This document shows positions 12,631 to 22,200 of a stretch of 64,000 nucleotides of DNA, one piece after another. Each line of letters opens with the position of its first letter. Positions within the stretch are counted from its first letter, which is position 1. Made by a program: the position numbers and the translations under genes. This DNA comes from Epiperipatus broadwayi (taxonomy: Eukaryota > Onychophora > Udeonychophora > Euonychophora > Peripatidae): positions 1,869,456 to 1,933,455 of the forward strand of contig JAQFVV010012507.1 in assembly GCA_028023455.1 (NCBI GenBank). The letters are read 5' to 3'. The notes beneath the pieces were generated by a model. The model did no database searches and had not been told where the DNA came from. It worked only from the letters and a program-made list of their open reading frames with translations.

Positions 12631-12646
12631 TACTGTTAAGTTATAT
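12631..12646. repeat. Target-site duplication of PLE1, left copy
   Basis: TACTGTTAAGTTATAT is repeated exactly at 15476-15491, immediately outside the element's 3' end. Sixteen identical bases at both boundaries mark the insertion event. Confidence 0.85.
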
Positions 12647-12694
12647 AATTTTCTGCTTCTTCTTCTTCTATGCATTGATTTCTATTATAACATA

Positions 12695-12782
12695 TCATAC
12701 CATTTACACTTTCTTTGACACTTCATCAATACTTTTATTTTTATTATTTGTATTACACTAACAGTTTCGACTGTCCTGCAGT
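12695..12782 (-). repeat. PLE1 inverted terminal repeat (pseudo-LTR), left
   Basis: The reverse complement of this segment matches 15385-15475 with only scattered differences. Shared blocks include ACTGTTAGTGTAATACAAAT and AAAAGTATTGATGAAGTGTC. The left arm stops inside the ribozyme-like motif (at ACTGCAGG), so it is the shorter copy. Confidence 0.85.
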
Positions 12783-14546
12783 ATTTGTAACTTAACAAAT
12801 ATTGAGCTAAGTGAGGAAGAGAAATATATATTAGGTAAAGGTATAAAATATGTACCATATGGAGTATGTAAAAATAAAGATATAATAGAAGTGCAAGCAT
12901 TAGTAGAGAAAATAGCACAAAAGTATTTAGAAACTAATAATTGTATATATTATTATGAAAATAATGATATTAATAATTTAATTGATATGAAGGATAAATT
13001 ATGGATGGAAAGTTTTAAAGAAGAAGTGAATAATATGGTATATAAAATAAAAGAAGTAAATATTGAAAATAAACATAAAAAGTGGAATAAGGGGATAAAT
13101 AATTTAAATAATGTAATTAAAATAAAAGAGGTTAAAGAAATACTGGATAAATATGAAAAAGAAATAGTGTTTATAAAGTCAGATAAAGGTAATAAATTGG
13201 TATTAATGAATAAAGAAGAATACATTGGTAAAATGAATAAATTGTTGGAAGAGGAGTATTTTATTAAAATAAATAAAGATGATACAAAATTAAAAAAATG
13301 AGAAGATTTATGAGTTAGTAAAAAGATTATATAATAATGGTTTAATGGATAGAAAAGTATTTGCATTTTTGGGCAATAAAGATTGTGGTATGGCAAGAAT
13401 TTATGGAGCACCAAAAATATTTAAAGAAGGGGTGCCTTTAAGACCAGTCATAAATGGTACAAATTCATATTTTGATAGAATATCTAAATGGTTATCAAGT
13501 AATATTCTTAAGAAATATATTAATGATAAAACTAGTTTTTATATTAAAAATAATAAAGAGTTAATAAATGAAATTAAAGATAAGATAAATGAATATAGTA
13601 ATTATAAGTTAACTATGGTAAAAATAGATGTAATATCAATGTACACAAATATAAATGTGGAAGAAGCAATAGAGTTAGCAATAAAAAGATATAGAGATGA
13701 TGAATATAAAGAAATTAAAATACCAATAGAAAAATTGAGAGAAATAATGAGAATTTGTTGTAAGGATATTACATTTGAGTTTAATGGAGAATATTATAAG
13801 CAAAATAAAGGATTACTAATAAGAGGGGCATTGAGTGGGGTACTTAGTTATATATATATATGGAAAATTTAATGATTAATAGTATTAATGGTTCAATTTT
13901 TATGAAAAGATATGTTGACGATTATTTATTGATTTTCAACAAGAGTCAAAGGCAAATAGATATGTATCTTGAGGAGATTAATAGGTTAGATAAAAATATA
14001 AAATTTATAGTAGAAAAAGAAAATGATAATAAATTATCATATTTGGTTGTTAGAAAAATCATATAAAATGGTAAATGCAAGATAGAGACATCTGTATATA
14101 AAAAAAGTAATGTAGATAGCAATATAACTAATTGGTATTCAAATATAGATGTTAAATATAAAATAAGTAGTGTAAATTCAAGAATATATAGAGCTAGGAA
14201 TTATTGCTCATATAAGGAAAATTATAGAAGACAGATAGAATCAATAATTAAAGAGTTTAGGGATAATGAATATCCAGAAAAAATTATAAAAGAAAACATA
14301 AGAAAATTGGCAGAGAAATTTAATACAAGTAATGGGATAGTAAGTAGAAAAAATAAAATAGATAAAAATAAATATATAGGTATTAAAACTTATAATAACA
14401 GTATTGTAAAAGGTATGAATAGAATAATTATTAGTATTAACAAAAAGTTTAATAATGTTAATAAATTTAAGATAGTGAATAAAAGAAGGAAGAATACACT
14501 TAATATATTGGATAATAAGTATGTAAGAAAAGTAGAAAAAACATAA
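12780..14546 (+). pseudogene. PLE1 reverse transcriptase region (frameshifted)
   Basis: Encodes the N-terminal and RT parts of a Penelope-type polyprotein that copies element RNA into DNA. The frame opens by 12780 and reaches the conserved early block LSEEEKYILGKGIKYVP near 12810. The fingers region has ARIYGAPKIF and PLRPVINGT near 13400. RT motif A is KIDVISMYTNI near 13625, with the catalytic Asp. Motif B is degenerate (QNKGLLIRGALSG near 13800). Motif C is RYVDDYLLIF near 13905. Lesions visible: a one-base shift in the A-run near 13291, a shift in the TATATA run near 13855, and an in-frame TAA at 14064-14066 after which the same frame stays open to 14546. Homopolymer or TA slippage, or assembly error, could account for most of these. 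Confidence 0.85.
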
Positions 14547-14839
14547 ATGGGGTATATAAAATTGAATGCAAATCATGCAAAAGTAAAAATATAAAAACTA
14601 ATTATGTGGGAGAAACAAAGAACTCAATTTATACCAGATTAATTCAGCATAAATATGATAAGAGATCACCTGTTTATTTGCATTCATTTGAAACAGGTCA
14701 TAGGTTTGAAAAAGATTGTATAAAAATGATTAATAACACAAATAATAGTAGGGATAGAAAAATTAAAGGAGCAATCTTGATTAAGAGTATAAAACCAAGT
14801 CTTAATCGAGATTTCGGGGTAAGAACAATAATTTTATAA
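14540..14839 (+). pseudogene. PLE1 GIY-YIG endonuclease domain
   Basis: This is the C-terminal nuclease domain of the PLE1 protein, which nicks target DNA for primed reverse transcription. The GIY-like strand is NGVYKIEC (from about 14546) and the YIG-like strand is YVGETKNS (near 14602). They are followed by the conserved Arg and His of TRLIQH, then FETGHRF, and a C-terminal block ending SLNRDFGV before the stop at 14839. Two Cys pairs (ECKSC) sit between the GIY and YIG strands, as in PLE nucleases. It is joined to the upstream frame across a one-base shift in an A-run near 14535-14541. Confidence 0.85.
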
Positions 14840-15384
14840 ATAATTGTTAGTAATAATTAGAATTTAAAAAGGTTAAAAAAATAGTTAAAGAAAATGACAA
14901 TAGAGGGAGGTTAAACAAATACAAATTTTGAATTTTTTGTCAGTTGGGTTTTGGTAATAGACTCAACAAGAAGTAAGTAATTTTTTGTAATAAAAAAATA
15001 AAAAAATAAAAATTTGTAATGTGAGTAAAGTTAATTGATAGAAATATTTAATAAAAATAAGACAAGATTAGAAGTTGATTTTATAATATAAGAAAAATGA
15101 TAATAATATGCATTAAATAGTAAAATAAATGATAAAGTTATAATTATTATATTAAATAATATTAAAAAATTTAAAAAATAAAATAAAGTGATATAAAATA
15201 AATTAATATAAAATACTGATAAAATTATTTAGAAGATAAGATAATAAAATGGGAAATGATTATTTATAAAGATCATATTAAAATGTATAATTATTTTTGT
15301 TTATATTGTGTATTAATTATATATATATATATGGATAAATGTAATAATTGTATAATTATATATTTGAATATTGTAGTTCTGATG
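14840..15384. other. PLE1 3' untranslated region
   Basis: Very AT-rich, non-coding. Its distal part, from about 15160, is shared with the truncated copy at 24850-25141, including GATATAAAATAAAT and AATGGGAAATGATTATTTAT. Confidence 0.7.
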
Positions 15385-15412
15385 ATGACTGCAGGATAGT
15401 CGAAACTGTTAG
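15370..15412 (+). ncRNA. Degenerate hammerhead-like motif in PLE1 terminus
   Basis: CTGATGA at about 15380, a short stem-loop (GAC...GTC) and GAAAC follow in the order of a hammerhead core, and a GTT cleavage-type triplet lies just after. PLE termini are known to carry hammerhead ribozymes. Helix II has an unpaired base next to the core and helix I is poorly paired, so catalytic activity is doubtful. The copy at about 25050-25085 is more damaged still (CAGATAA, CAAAG). Confidence 0.45.
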
Positions 15413-15475
15413 TGTAATACAAATAATATAAATAAAAGTATTGATGAAGTGTCAAATAAGGTGTAAATGGTATGG
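15385..15475 (+). repeat. PLE1 terminal repeat (pseudo-LTR), right
   Basis: Inverted partner of 12695-12782. It ends with GTAAATGGTATGG directly at the right TSD. The same 3' terminus recurs at about 25080-25141. Confidence 0.85.
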
Positions 15476-15491
15476 TACTGTTAAGTTATAT
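15476..15491. repeat. Target-site duplication of PLE1, right copy
   Basis: TACTGTTAAGTTATAT, identical to 12631-12646. Confidence 0.85.
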
Positions 15492-15601
15492 TGACTTTGC
15501 TTCATTGATTTACTAACGATGACAATTTATATCTTTTATATAATTGTTGTGTTATTTGTCCATATCTAATGGACTTACTGGCTAATAATTTATATCTTTT
15601 A

Positions 15602-15919
15602 TATAGAAACTGACAAAATGAATGGAATTTATTTAATTGAATGTTTAAATTATAAGAAGGAGGGGAAAAAGATTTCATATATTGGTACAACAAAGAATAC
15701 ATTAAAAACTAGACTTAGACAACATTTATATGACAAAAATTCAAATATTTACATATGGTGTAAAGGTTTAGGTCGTAAAGAATGTAATATTAAAATGTTG
15801 GAAAGGGTTAAAAATTACAGGGAAAGGGTGGTAAAAGAATATTTTGCATGAAAAAATATAATCCTACTCTAAATAGAATTAATGGAGTAGATAAGGAATC
15901 TAAAATAATATATAATTAA
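15602..15919 (+). pseudogene. PLE2 GIY-YIG endonuclease fragment
   Basis: A second, divergent Penelope-type nuclease domain: NGIYLIEC for the GIY strand, ISYIGTTKN for the YIG strand, then TRLRQHLYDK with the expected Arg and His. The frame stops at 15851, but the neighbouring frame continues the family-like C-terminus (KKYNPTLNRINGV) to a stop at about 15919, so there is a frameshift near 15840. No RT remains upstream; instead PLE1 ends 110 bp before. It differs in sequence from PLE1 and PLE3, so it belongs to another PLE subfamily. Confidence 0.8.
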
Positions 15920-16150
15920 AATGAATGTTTAATGGGTTTAGGTAAATTGTTAAAATTTTTTTTTTGTATACAAAAAAAAAGATGTTTATATTTGTTTTAT
16001 ATTCATTTAAAGCTATAGTTTGGGAATGTAGTTTTGAGATGGGTTTTAGATAAGATTTAAAAAGGGGAAGGTTATTTGAAATTAGGGTTGGTTTTTAAAT
16101 TTGTATAAAAAGTTTCTTGGATGATTTTAAGACAGATTTGTAATTAAATC

Positions 16151-17181
16151 CACCTGGGTCTCTTTTTATGCGGACTTATTTAACACGAGTTTGAAGTTAT
16201 GCAATTTTGAAGTTCACTGGAAGTCGAACTCCGATAATGTGCTATTACTTTAAATAATAAATTTCGCGCACTTACATTATATTGAAAGTAATAGCACATT
16301 ATTGGAATTCGACTTTTATCTTAGTAATGTCAATATTTTCAGTGCTTTATAATACTAAGATTTTATGCAATAATGAAATTAAAATCATAATTTCCACGTT
16401 TTATGTATACACACATTAAATTTTACAAGATTATAATGTAAATTTGTTCAAACATTGTGCGTGTTAATTTTGCATTTTAAATCACATGCTGTTTTTGCTT
16501 TTTAAAAAAGAATGTAATCAATTATTAATCATTTAGTGTCCACAAGTTTATTTTTAAAAGGTGAGTAATAGCAGTGAAACGAAATTTGATTTTTAAACGG
16601 AATTGAAAATTAAAGACAAAAATAAGAATTTAATTTTTAGTTGTTAGTTTTAATTAAATTTTTCCCAGCAGTGGTGAATAAATGTCTTTTTATTATCGTA
16701 AATCTAAGTTCATAAACAATTAATAAAATTATCATCTCAAAGATTAATTACTAATTACATTGTCACCAGAAATTTATTGACACATGTGTGTGAAGTTAGC
16801 GCTAGTTGTATTCCCTCAGTTTGCAAACGAACGTTTTTTCAGCAAATATCAATAATAATTAAAATGTGTATAAAAAAATGTAAATTATGCATAAAAATAT
16901 ATTATTTTGAATAAAATTAAATATTATTGTTAAAAAAAGTTTGTCTTGTATCAATTTTTTTCAAATTTGAAATTTTTTATTAGTCATATTTTATTTCATT
17001 ATTTTTTTTTTGCGCGAATTTTAAAGTAATTTTACATTGGTGCTTTGCTTTTACGCGAATTTTAAAAAAATCACAGACCGCATTCCCCCATTTTCAATGT
17101 AAGTTACGTCTATTTTTGCGCGATTTCGTTTGCGCATGTTTTCTGAGGAACCTTTCTATCGTGTAAAACGAGACCCAGGTG
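16151..17181 (+). mobile_element. Non-autonomous TIR DNA transposon, copy 1 (1.03 kb)
   Basis: Starts CACCTGGGTCTC and ends with the inverted GAGACCCAGGTG; the terminal similarity runs on past these 12 bases (TTTTTATGCG against CGTGTAAAAC). Both ends match the copy at 59446-60270, which lies in the opposite orientation. The right flank is TA but the left flank reads TC, so a TA duplication is not intact here. There is no transposase frame. It interrupts PLE2, separating the nuclease fragment from a PLE-like 3' end at 17184-17402. Confidence 0.85.
16221..16315. repeat. Inverted repeat inside TIR element copy 1
   Basis: Arms of about 31 bp (16221-16251 and 16285-16315) share GTAATAGCACATTAT and GAATTCGAC or GAGTTCGAC in opposite orientation around a 33-bp loop containing CGCGC. 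It is absent from the second copy of the element, so it may be a separate small insertion or a deletion product. Confidence 0.7.
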
Positions 17182-17183
17182 TA

Positions 17184-17402
17184 ATGTAAAAGAAAGAGTA
17201 ATAAAATATAGCAGTGGGAGAGAGATGTAAGTAAAATATAATTATATATGTTTAATATGTTTGTTACTGTTTATATTAATGTAAGGTGAAGGTATTTATG
17301 TAATTGAGGTTTATTTATAAATATGTATTTCACATTGTTGTTTCAGATCCTTGAAAATGACTGTATGAAGATAAAAACAGTTGAAAACATTGGAGTTTTG
17401 TA
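17184..17402 (+). mobile_element. Probable 3' end of PLE2
   Basis: Lies directly after the TIR element. Contains GACTGT, a 12-base loop and ACAGTT followed by GAAAAC (about 17357-17387), which resembles the stem II plus GAAA portion of PLE terminal ribozymes. Together with the nuclease fragment at 15602-15919 it reads as one PLE 3' half split by the TIR element. This is an inference from position and motif. Confidence 0.45.
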
Positions 17403-17418
17403 TTATATATATATATAT
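17403..17418. repeat. Possible TSD of PLE3, left
   Basis: TTATATATATATATAT matches 19283-19298 just outside the other end of PLE3. Because the motif is a simple TA run, the duplication is suggestive only. Confidence 0.4.
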
Positions 17419-17634
17419 AACAAAACTTAAATATATTCCAAACAACGGTAAACAATTTATAATACAATATAAATAAAAACTCAATAAAAACTCATAAAGA
17501 AATATTTTCGATTATATTCATAATCATTTTCAACTCAACTTTCAAAATGGAATCATCTATTACCAACCGGAAACACATGTCGATTTAAATATCCCACAAT
17601 TCATTAATCCTAACATTTGCTGACTGTCTGTTTA

Positions 17635-18092
17635 TTATCGTATTTTTATACCTACTAATAAAAACTGCCTCTTTAATTTTTCTTTTTCATTATCTCTCTC
17701 TTGTTTTAAAATTTTTATTTTATTTATATCAAAATTAAACTTAAAATTACAATTTCTATCTTGATCATAAAAAACAGATTCAGTATATAACTTGACTTCA
17801 TTACTATTATCATTACATATCTGTACATTTTTCAAAACTCTTTTATATAACAATTTATGTTCTTTAATTCTTTTCTCTATATTACATCTAGATTCCCCTA
17901 TATATGATAAGTTACACCCACAAAAAATTCTACAAATTATATTACTCACGTTATTTTTTTCTAACTTATCTTTTGAATTGTTAACCATTCTATTTAAATT
18001 ACCTGATCCATAAAAAGAAACATTATATATACCATTATAAACTTTTTTCATAAATTTTACTTGATTATTATTATAAAAAGGCAAAGAAATTC
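17635..18092 (-). pseudogene. PLE3 GIY-YIG endonuclease domain
   Basis: Minus-strand frame ending at 17635. It contains the cysteine-rich NIICRIFCGCN followed by LSYIGESRCNIEKRIKEHK, a GIY-YIG nuclease core with the expected Arg and His. An in-frame TGA near 18092 separates it from the RT part. This is the C-terminal nuclease of PLE3, with about 90 residues after the core. Confidence 0.8.
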
Positions 18093-18203
18093 ACTTCTTA
18101 CTCTTAATTTCTTCATCACCAGTATTTCTATTAATTTTCTTACTAAATTGACAAACCACTTGATAAATTTCTTTTATATTATAACCTACACTTAATAATT
18201 CAC

Positions 18204-18739
18204 TTACATAATTTTAAATATTTTTCTTTTTATCACATGCATATTTACACAAAATATTATTTCTATACAAAAAGACCTAAAACCAGCCATCTTATAATTA
18301 TGTGGCATGTTTGATAAATAGGGAATATACCCTCTAGTTTCAATAGGTTTAATAAACAATTTATAGTCAATCATATTATTGTTCCTTGAAATTATCAAAT
18401 CTAAATATTTAATACTGTTATTATATTTTTTCTCCATAGTCCAGATAAGACCTTTTAATTTATTATATTCATCAAAAATTTTATAAATCATTTCTGAAGA
18501 AGCACATATAAAAACATCATCCACATATCTCGTATATATCTTAATATTTCCCATAAATATAAATTTGTTTAAAATTTTCTCTTCATAATATGACAAAACA
18601 AAACTGCATAACTGTGCCACCATTGGTAATCCCATTGGCCAGCCTTTACTCATCTTATAAAATTTACCATTAAAGGATGCAACAATATTTTGTTCAATAA
18701 AATTTAAAGCCTTCATCAGAAAACATATTAATTGATTTT
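18204..18739 (-). pseudogene. PLE3 reverse transcriptase, 5'-truncated
   Basis: Minus-strand RT fragment that begins at the inversion junction (18739). Motif B is KGWPMGLPMVAQLCSFVLS and motif C is YTRYVDDVFICASS, with both catalytic Asp residues. Downstream blocks KYLDLIISR and IETRGYIPYLSNMP are typical of the Penelope RT thumb. Motif A and everything N-terminal are lost. The frame ends at 18204 by a small shift. The first 45 codons of the open frame that starts at 18872 are antisense to the partial copy and are not part of the protein. Confidence 0.85.
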
Positions 18740-19080
18740 TTTGTGGGTGTAACTTATCATATATAGGGGAATCTAGATGTAATATAGAGAAAAGAATTAA
18801 AGAACATAAATTGTTATATAAAAGAGTTTTGAAAAATGTACAGATATGTAATGATAATAATAATGAAGTCAAGTTATATACTGAATCTGTTTTTTATGAT
18901 CACGATAGAAATTGTAATTTTAAGTTTAATTTTGATATAAATAAAATAAAAATTTTAGGACAAGAGAGATATAATGAAAAAAGAAAAATTAAAGAGGCAG
19001 TTTTTATTAGTAGGTATAAAAATACGATAATAAACAGACAGTCAGCAAATGTTAGGATTAATGAATTGTGGGATATTTGA
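18740..19080 (+). pseudogene. PLE3 partial inverted copy: nuclease C-terminal segment
   Basis: Plus-strand copy of the nuclease C-terminal region, starting at the YIG strand and ending at a TGA at 19078-19080. It is nearly identical to the translation of 17932 to 17635 (shared ICNDN and NEVKLYTESVFYD). The copy lacks the GIY strand and cannot be functional. Confidence 0.8.
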
Positions 19081-19282
19081 ATCTACATGTGTTATTGGTT
19101 GGTAATAGATGATGCCATTTTAAAAGTTGAGTTGAAAATGATTATGAATATAATGGAAAACATTTCTTTATGAGTTTTTATTGAGTTTTTATTAATATTG
19201 TATTATAAATTGTTTACCGTTGTTTGGAATATATTTAAGTTTTGTTATTGTATTGTTGATATTAGCGGACATTTATTTTGTT

Positions 19283-19298
19283 TTATATATATATATAT
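19283..19298. repeat. Possible TSD of PLE3, right
   Basis: TTATATATATATATAT, matching 17403-17418; low information because it is a TA run. It is followed by a (GT)n run. Confidence 0.4.
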
Positions 19299-22200
19299 GT
19301 GTGTGTGTGTTCAGTACTGATATAAAAAAATATTTTTTGAAAAGAAAAAGGAGAAGGATTTTTAATTTGTTGATATTATTGTAGAACATGTATATTTTAA
19401 AAGAAAAAGTGGATGTATATTTGCTGTGTTATAATATACGGATTTACTGAAAGTGTGTACAGGTTTTAAAACAGTGATAGTTGGAATAGTTGCAAGTCAT
19501 CGGTATACTATGAAGCATGTAGAAAGGGGAGAGCAATCTCACCTTGCACACAACAACCCAGAAGGAATTTAGGAAAACAAGGCTTGTTACATCATGTTGG
19601 AATTTGCTCATTTGATTATCAAGATTTTTATAGGCTCATGATTCCTGGCACATTATACTCATCATCTATAGCTTCAGAATATATGCATCTCGAATGTGTT
19701 TTTAATTGAGATTCATTACCTAGTAATCAGTTCCTCTGACCAAGCTACTTGCTATAATACGAAGAGGCTCTTTTATTCAAGTGAATAGGACAACAGCTTA
19801 ACGAGCCCTTGGAATGCTTTGGTTCCTTCAAATACTAATAAATGTCATGATTGCCTAAACTTTCAAAGCGTGACTTGACGTGGAATAGATCCTGATATAG
19901 GCCATTATAGATATAGCAAGAAGTTATGTATATTTGTGCTAACTAGCAACACATTTGCCACGCTAATTTAATATTTTCCTAAATTAATTATGCCAAATTT
20001 TAGCTTCCATCAGTGCCACTACCACTGGTCAGTTCATAAATAATATTATTTAGTTACACTACAAAGGCAATAATAAGAATCTGATTTAAGAATATCTGTA
20101 TAGCTTAATCTCTAATTAAGGAGAGTTACAGCAAATTTAAGGATTTACTAAGATTTAAAATATTACTTATAGGCTGTATAGCTTACATCTAATATTAAAC
20201 AAATATTGATTGTTACATAACTTAAGCAAAAGATTGATTTTTAAAATAACTTACGCAAATATTTATTTTTAAATAACTTATTCGATGCATTAAAAATAAC
20301 TGACTCACTCTATCGTAAATAATAGTTTGATTTCAGAAGGGAGTTTTGCCTATATTTTTTGCCTATATTTCTTTATATTGTAATATCCAAGATAATGGAA
20401 AGGTACTTAACCGCCCCTCCAATAATTATTGAACCCCACAAAACTGTTCTGATGAACATAGCATAAATTAATAAACATGAAATTAAAAACTAAATGTAAA
20501 TGGCATAAGAACAAATTGCAGAAAACTATCAATAAAGTTATAATTTAGAAATGAAGAATTTGTTTGAATGGTTTTATAGAACCTAAATATTTAGGATTAC
20601 TTAAAATATTTATGATCAAGCAAGAATTTAGCTTTAAAGTAAATTTAACATAAACGGTTTTGTTTAACATTTAAATAATATAATTAAATACGAGACTTGA
20701 TTAGTTAGCTAGCTTTTAATTTAGAATTGGTTTAGTAATGAAATTAGCATATTCTGCATAATAATTTACCGGTAATACTTGATAGTAAGTCTTTTAAGAC
20801 ATTGTTTTTTACTGGGATTCTCCTCTCCAATAAATCAGGCTGGTGCTTTTCCTCATTAAATCTACTGTGACATTTCTATTACTTCACTTGTGTTTGTTTT
20901 CCATCACTTCTGTCAAGAATTAACTAGTGCTTCAGGTGTAGCTTCACCATCACTGGGCTCAGGCTGAGGTTGATGTCTTATTCCATTTTGTAGACCAGTT
21001 TTCCATGAGAGATAGATGGCCAGTCTATCGTCCCACTAGCCGACAGTTCTCATTTTAACAGCTTTGCTAATGGCTTGTCAGAATTCAGCTTGGTCAAAGC
21101 GATGCAGGAACAGCTCTTTAATTATTTTTCAACACTCATTTTTTAGAAAATGTGTCTCCAACCTTTTTTGATGGCCACTACAGGCTTTTTTACATCATAT
21201 TTTTGATAGTATTTTCCTCCCCCTTTTACTTTCACAACATCACTTGTTTACTGACTTCGAACTTTGCCTTTAACTAAATTTCCACTTAGTTTTTAGTATT
21301 CGCCACAGCTAAATCTGGAGTTAAAAGCTCTATTCCCTTGGGTTTCCCAATTGCACTTAGTATGAATTTATGTCTGACTGGATTTTCTAATTTGTTTTTG
21401 CCTATAATTTTAAATGAGGTCAATTTTCAGCCAAAAGATTATTTTCAGACGAAATGTTAAAACTTGTAAACAAATTACAACTTGTGTAATTTTAAGCAAA
21501 CAATAGAAGTCGAAAATGATTTAAAATGAATATTAAAACTTAAATGAATAATTTTATAAATTTAAACTTATTTTGTTATATACCTAAATTCTAACTACAC
21601 ACTGCTATGTTTACTTCAGTCTTAACAAACATAAAGGAATATGTGCATATATAAATATTTGACTGCAGCTTCATATTATAGTTAACAAGGTGATTATACA
21701 TGCACATACTCAGCAATATTACAAGCACACTCAAAGTTTGAAATTAAAGAAATACACGCAATCTGAGTGAAATAAAACACACTATTATAGAATATAATAG
21801 GTGAAACAGACAGGTCTGTAGATCTGTTTCACTATGTGTTAATGATTTTAATTAGAGGTATTAACTAATTGCAATCTGGCAGAGATAGATTACAAATATT
21901 GATTGACTGATATTAGGTTCCAGTTATTGAATTAAAATTATATTATTCGTCTTAGCCACCTAAATGTGTTGTTTGCTTTAATAAATATATGTATTATTAT
22001 GAATCTAAATATCTATTGATTGACCTCTTGCAGAAATGATTCTGTTATACAAAATTATTTTATTATACAGTTTATTTTTATTATTAAGATAGTTAATTGC
22101 ATATCCTATATTATATCTTATCAGCAAGTAAATCATCACTTATTGAATTTTATATTTGTACTGCTAACACGTATTTGTATACTCATTGGCTCCTTACAAA

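Larger units (their letters stand above)
12647..15475 (+). mobile_element. Penelope-like element PLE1, nearly complete
   Basis: A 2.83-kb retroelement bounded by a 16-bp TSD. Left to right: a short tail (12647 to about 12693), an inverted pseudo-LTR (12695-12782), one long reverse transcriptase plus GIY-YIG reading frame (12780-14839) broken by only a few small lesions, a long AT-rich 3' UTR, and the terminal pseudo-LTR (15385-15475). The inverted termini plus an extra tail on one side fit known PLE structure. The perfect TSD and few lesions suggest a fairly recent insertion, although the copy cannot make an intact protein as read here. Confidence 0.85.
17420..19282 (-). mobile_element. PLE3: Penelope-like element with head-to-head partial copy
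   Basis: The minus-strand part reads RT (from 18739), GIY-YIG (18090 to 17635) and 3' UTR (to about 17420). A plus-strand partial copy of the nuclease end and 3' UTR begins at about 18740 and runs to about 19251, followed by a tail of about 31 bp. The two arms (about 17410-17932 and 18740-19251) are nearly identical inverted repeats; CAACGGTAAACAATTTATAA at about 17444 is the complement of the sequence at 19199-19218. The RT starts abruptly at the junction, so everything before RT motif B is missing. Its sequence differs from PLE1, so it is another family. Confidence 0.85.

Noticed and set aside
12498-12761. 87-codon frame as a host gene
   Set aside because: It crosses the PLE1 insertion boundary and is therefore partly transposon sequence.
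12953-13414. 153-codon minus-strand frame
   Set aside because: Shadow of the PLE1 reverse transcriptase on the other strand; hydrophobic composition comes from antisense AT-rich codons.
17792-18013. 73-codon plus-strand frame, also forming the start of the frame at 18872-18204
   Set aside because: Antisense of the PLE3 nuclease segment, duplicated because of the inverted arms.
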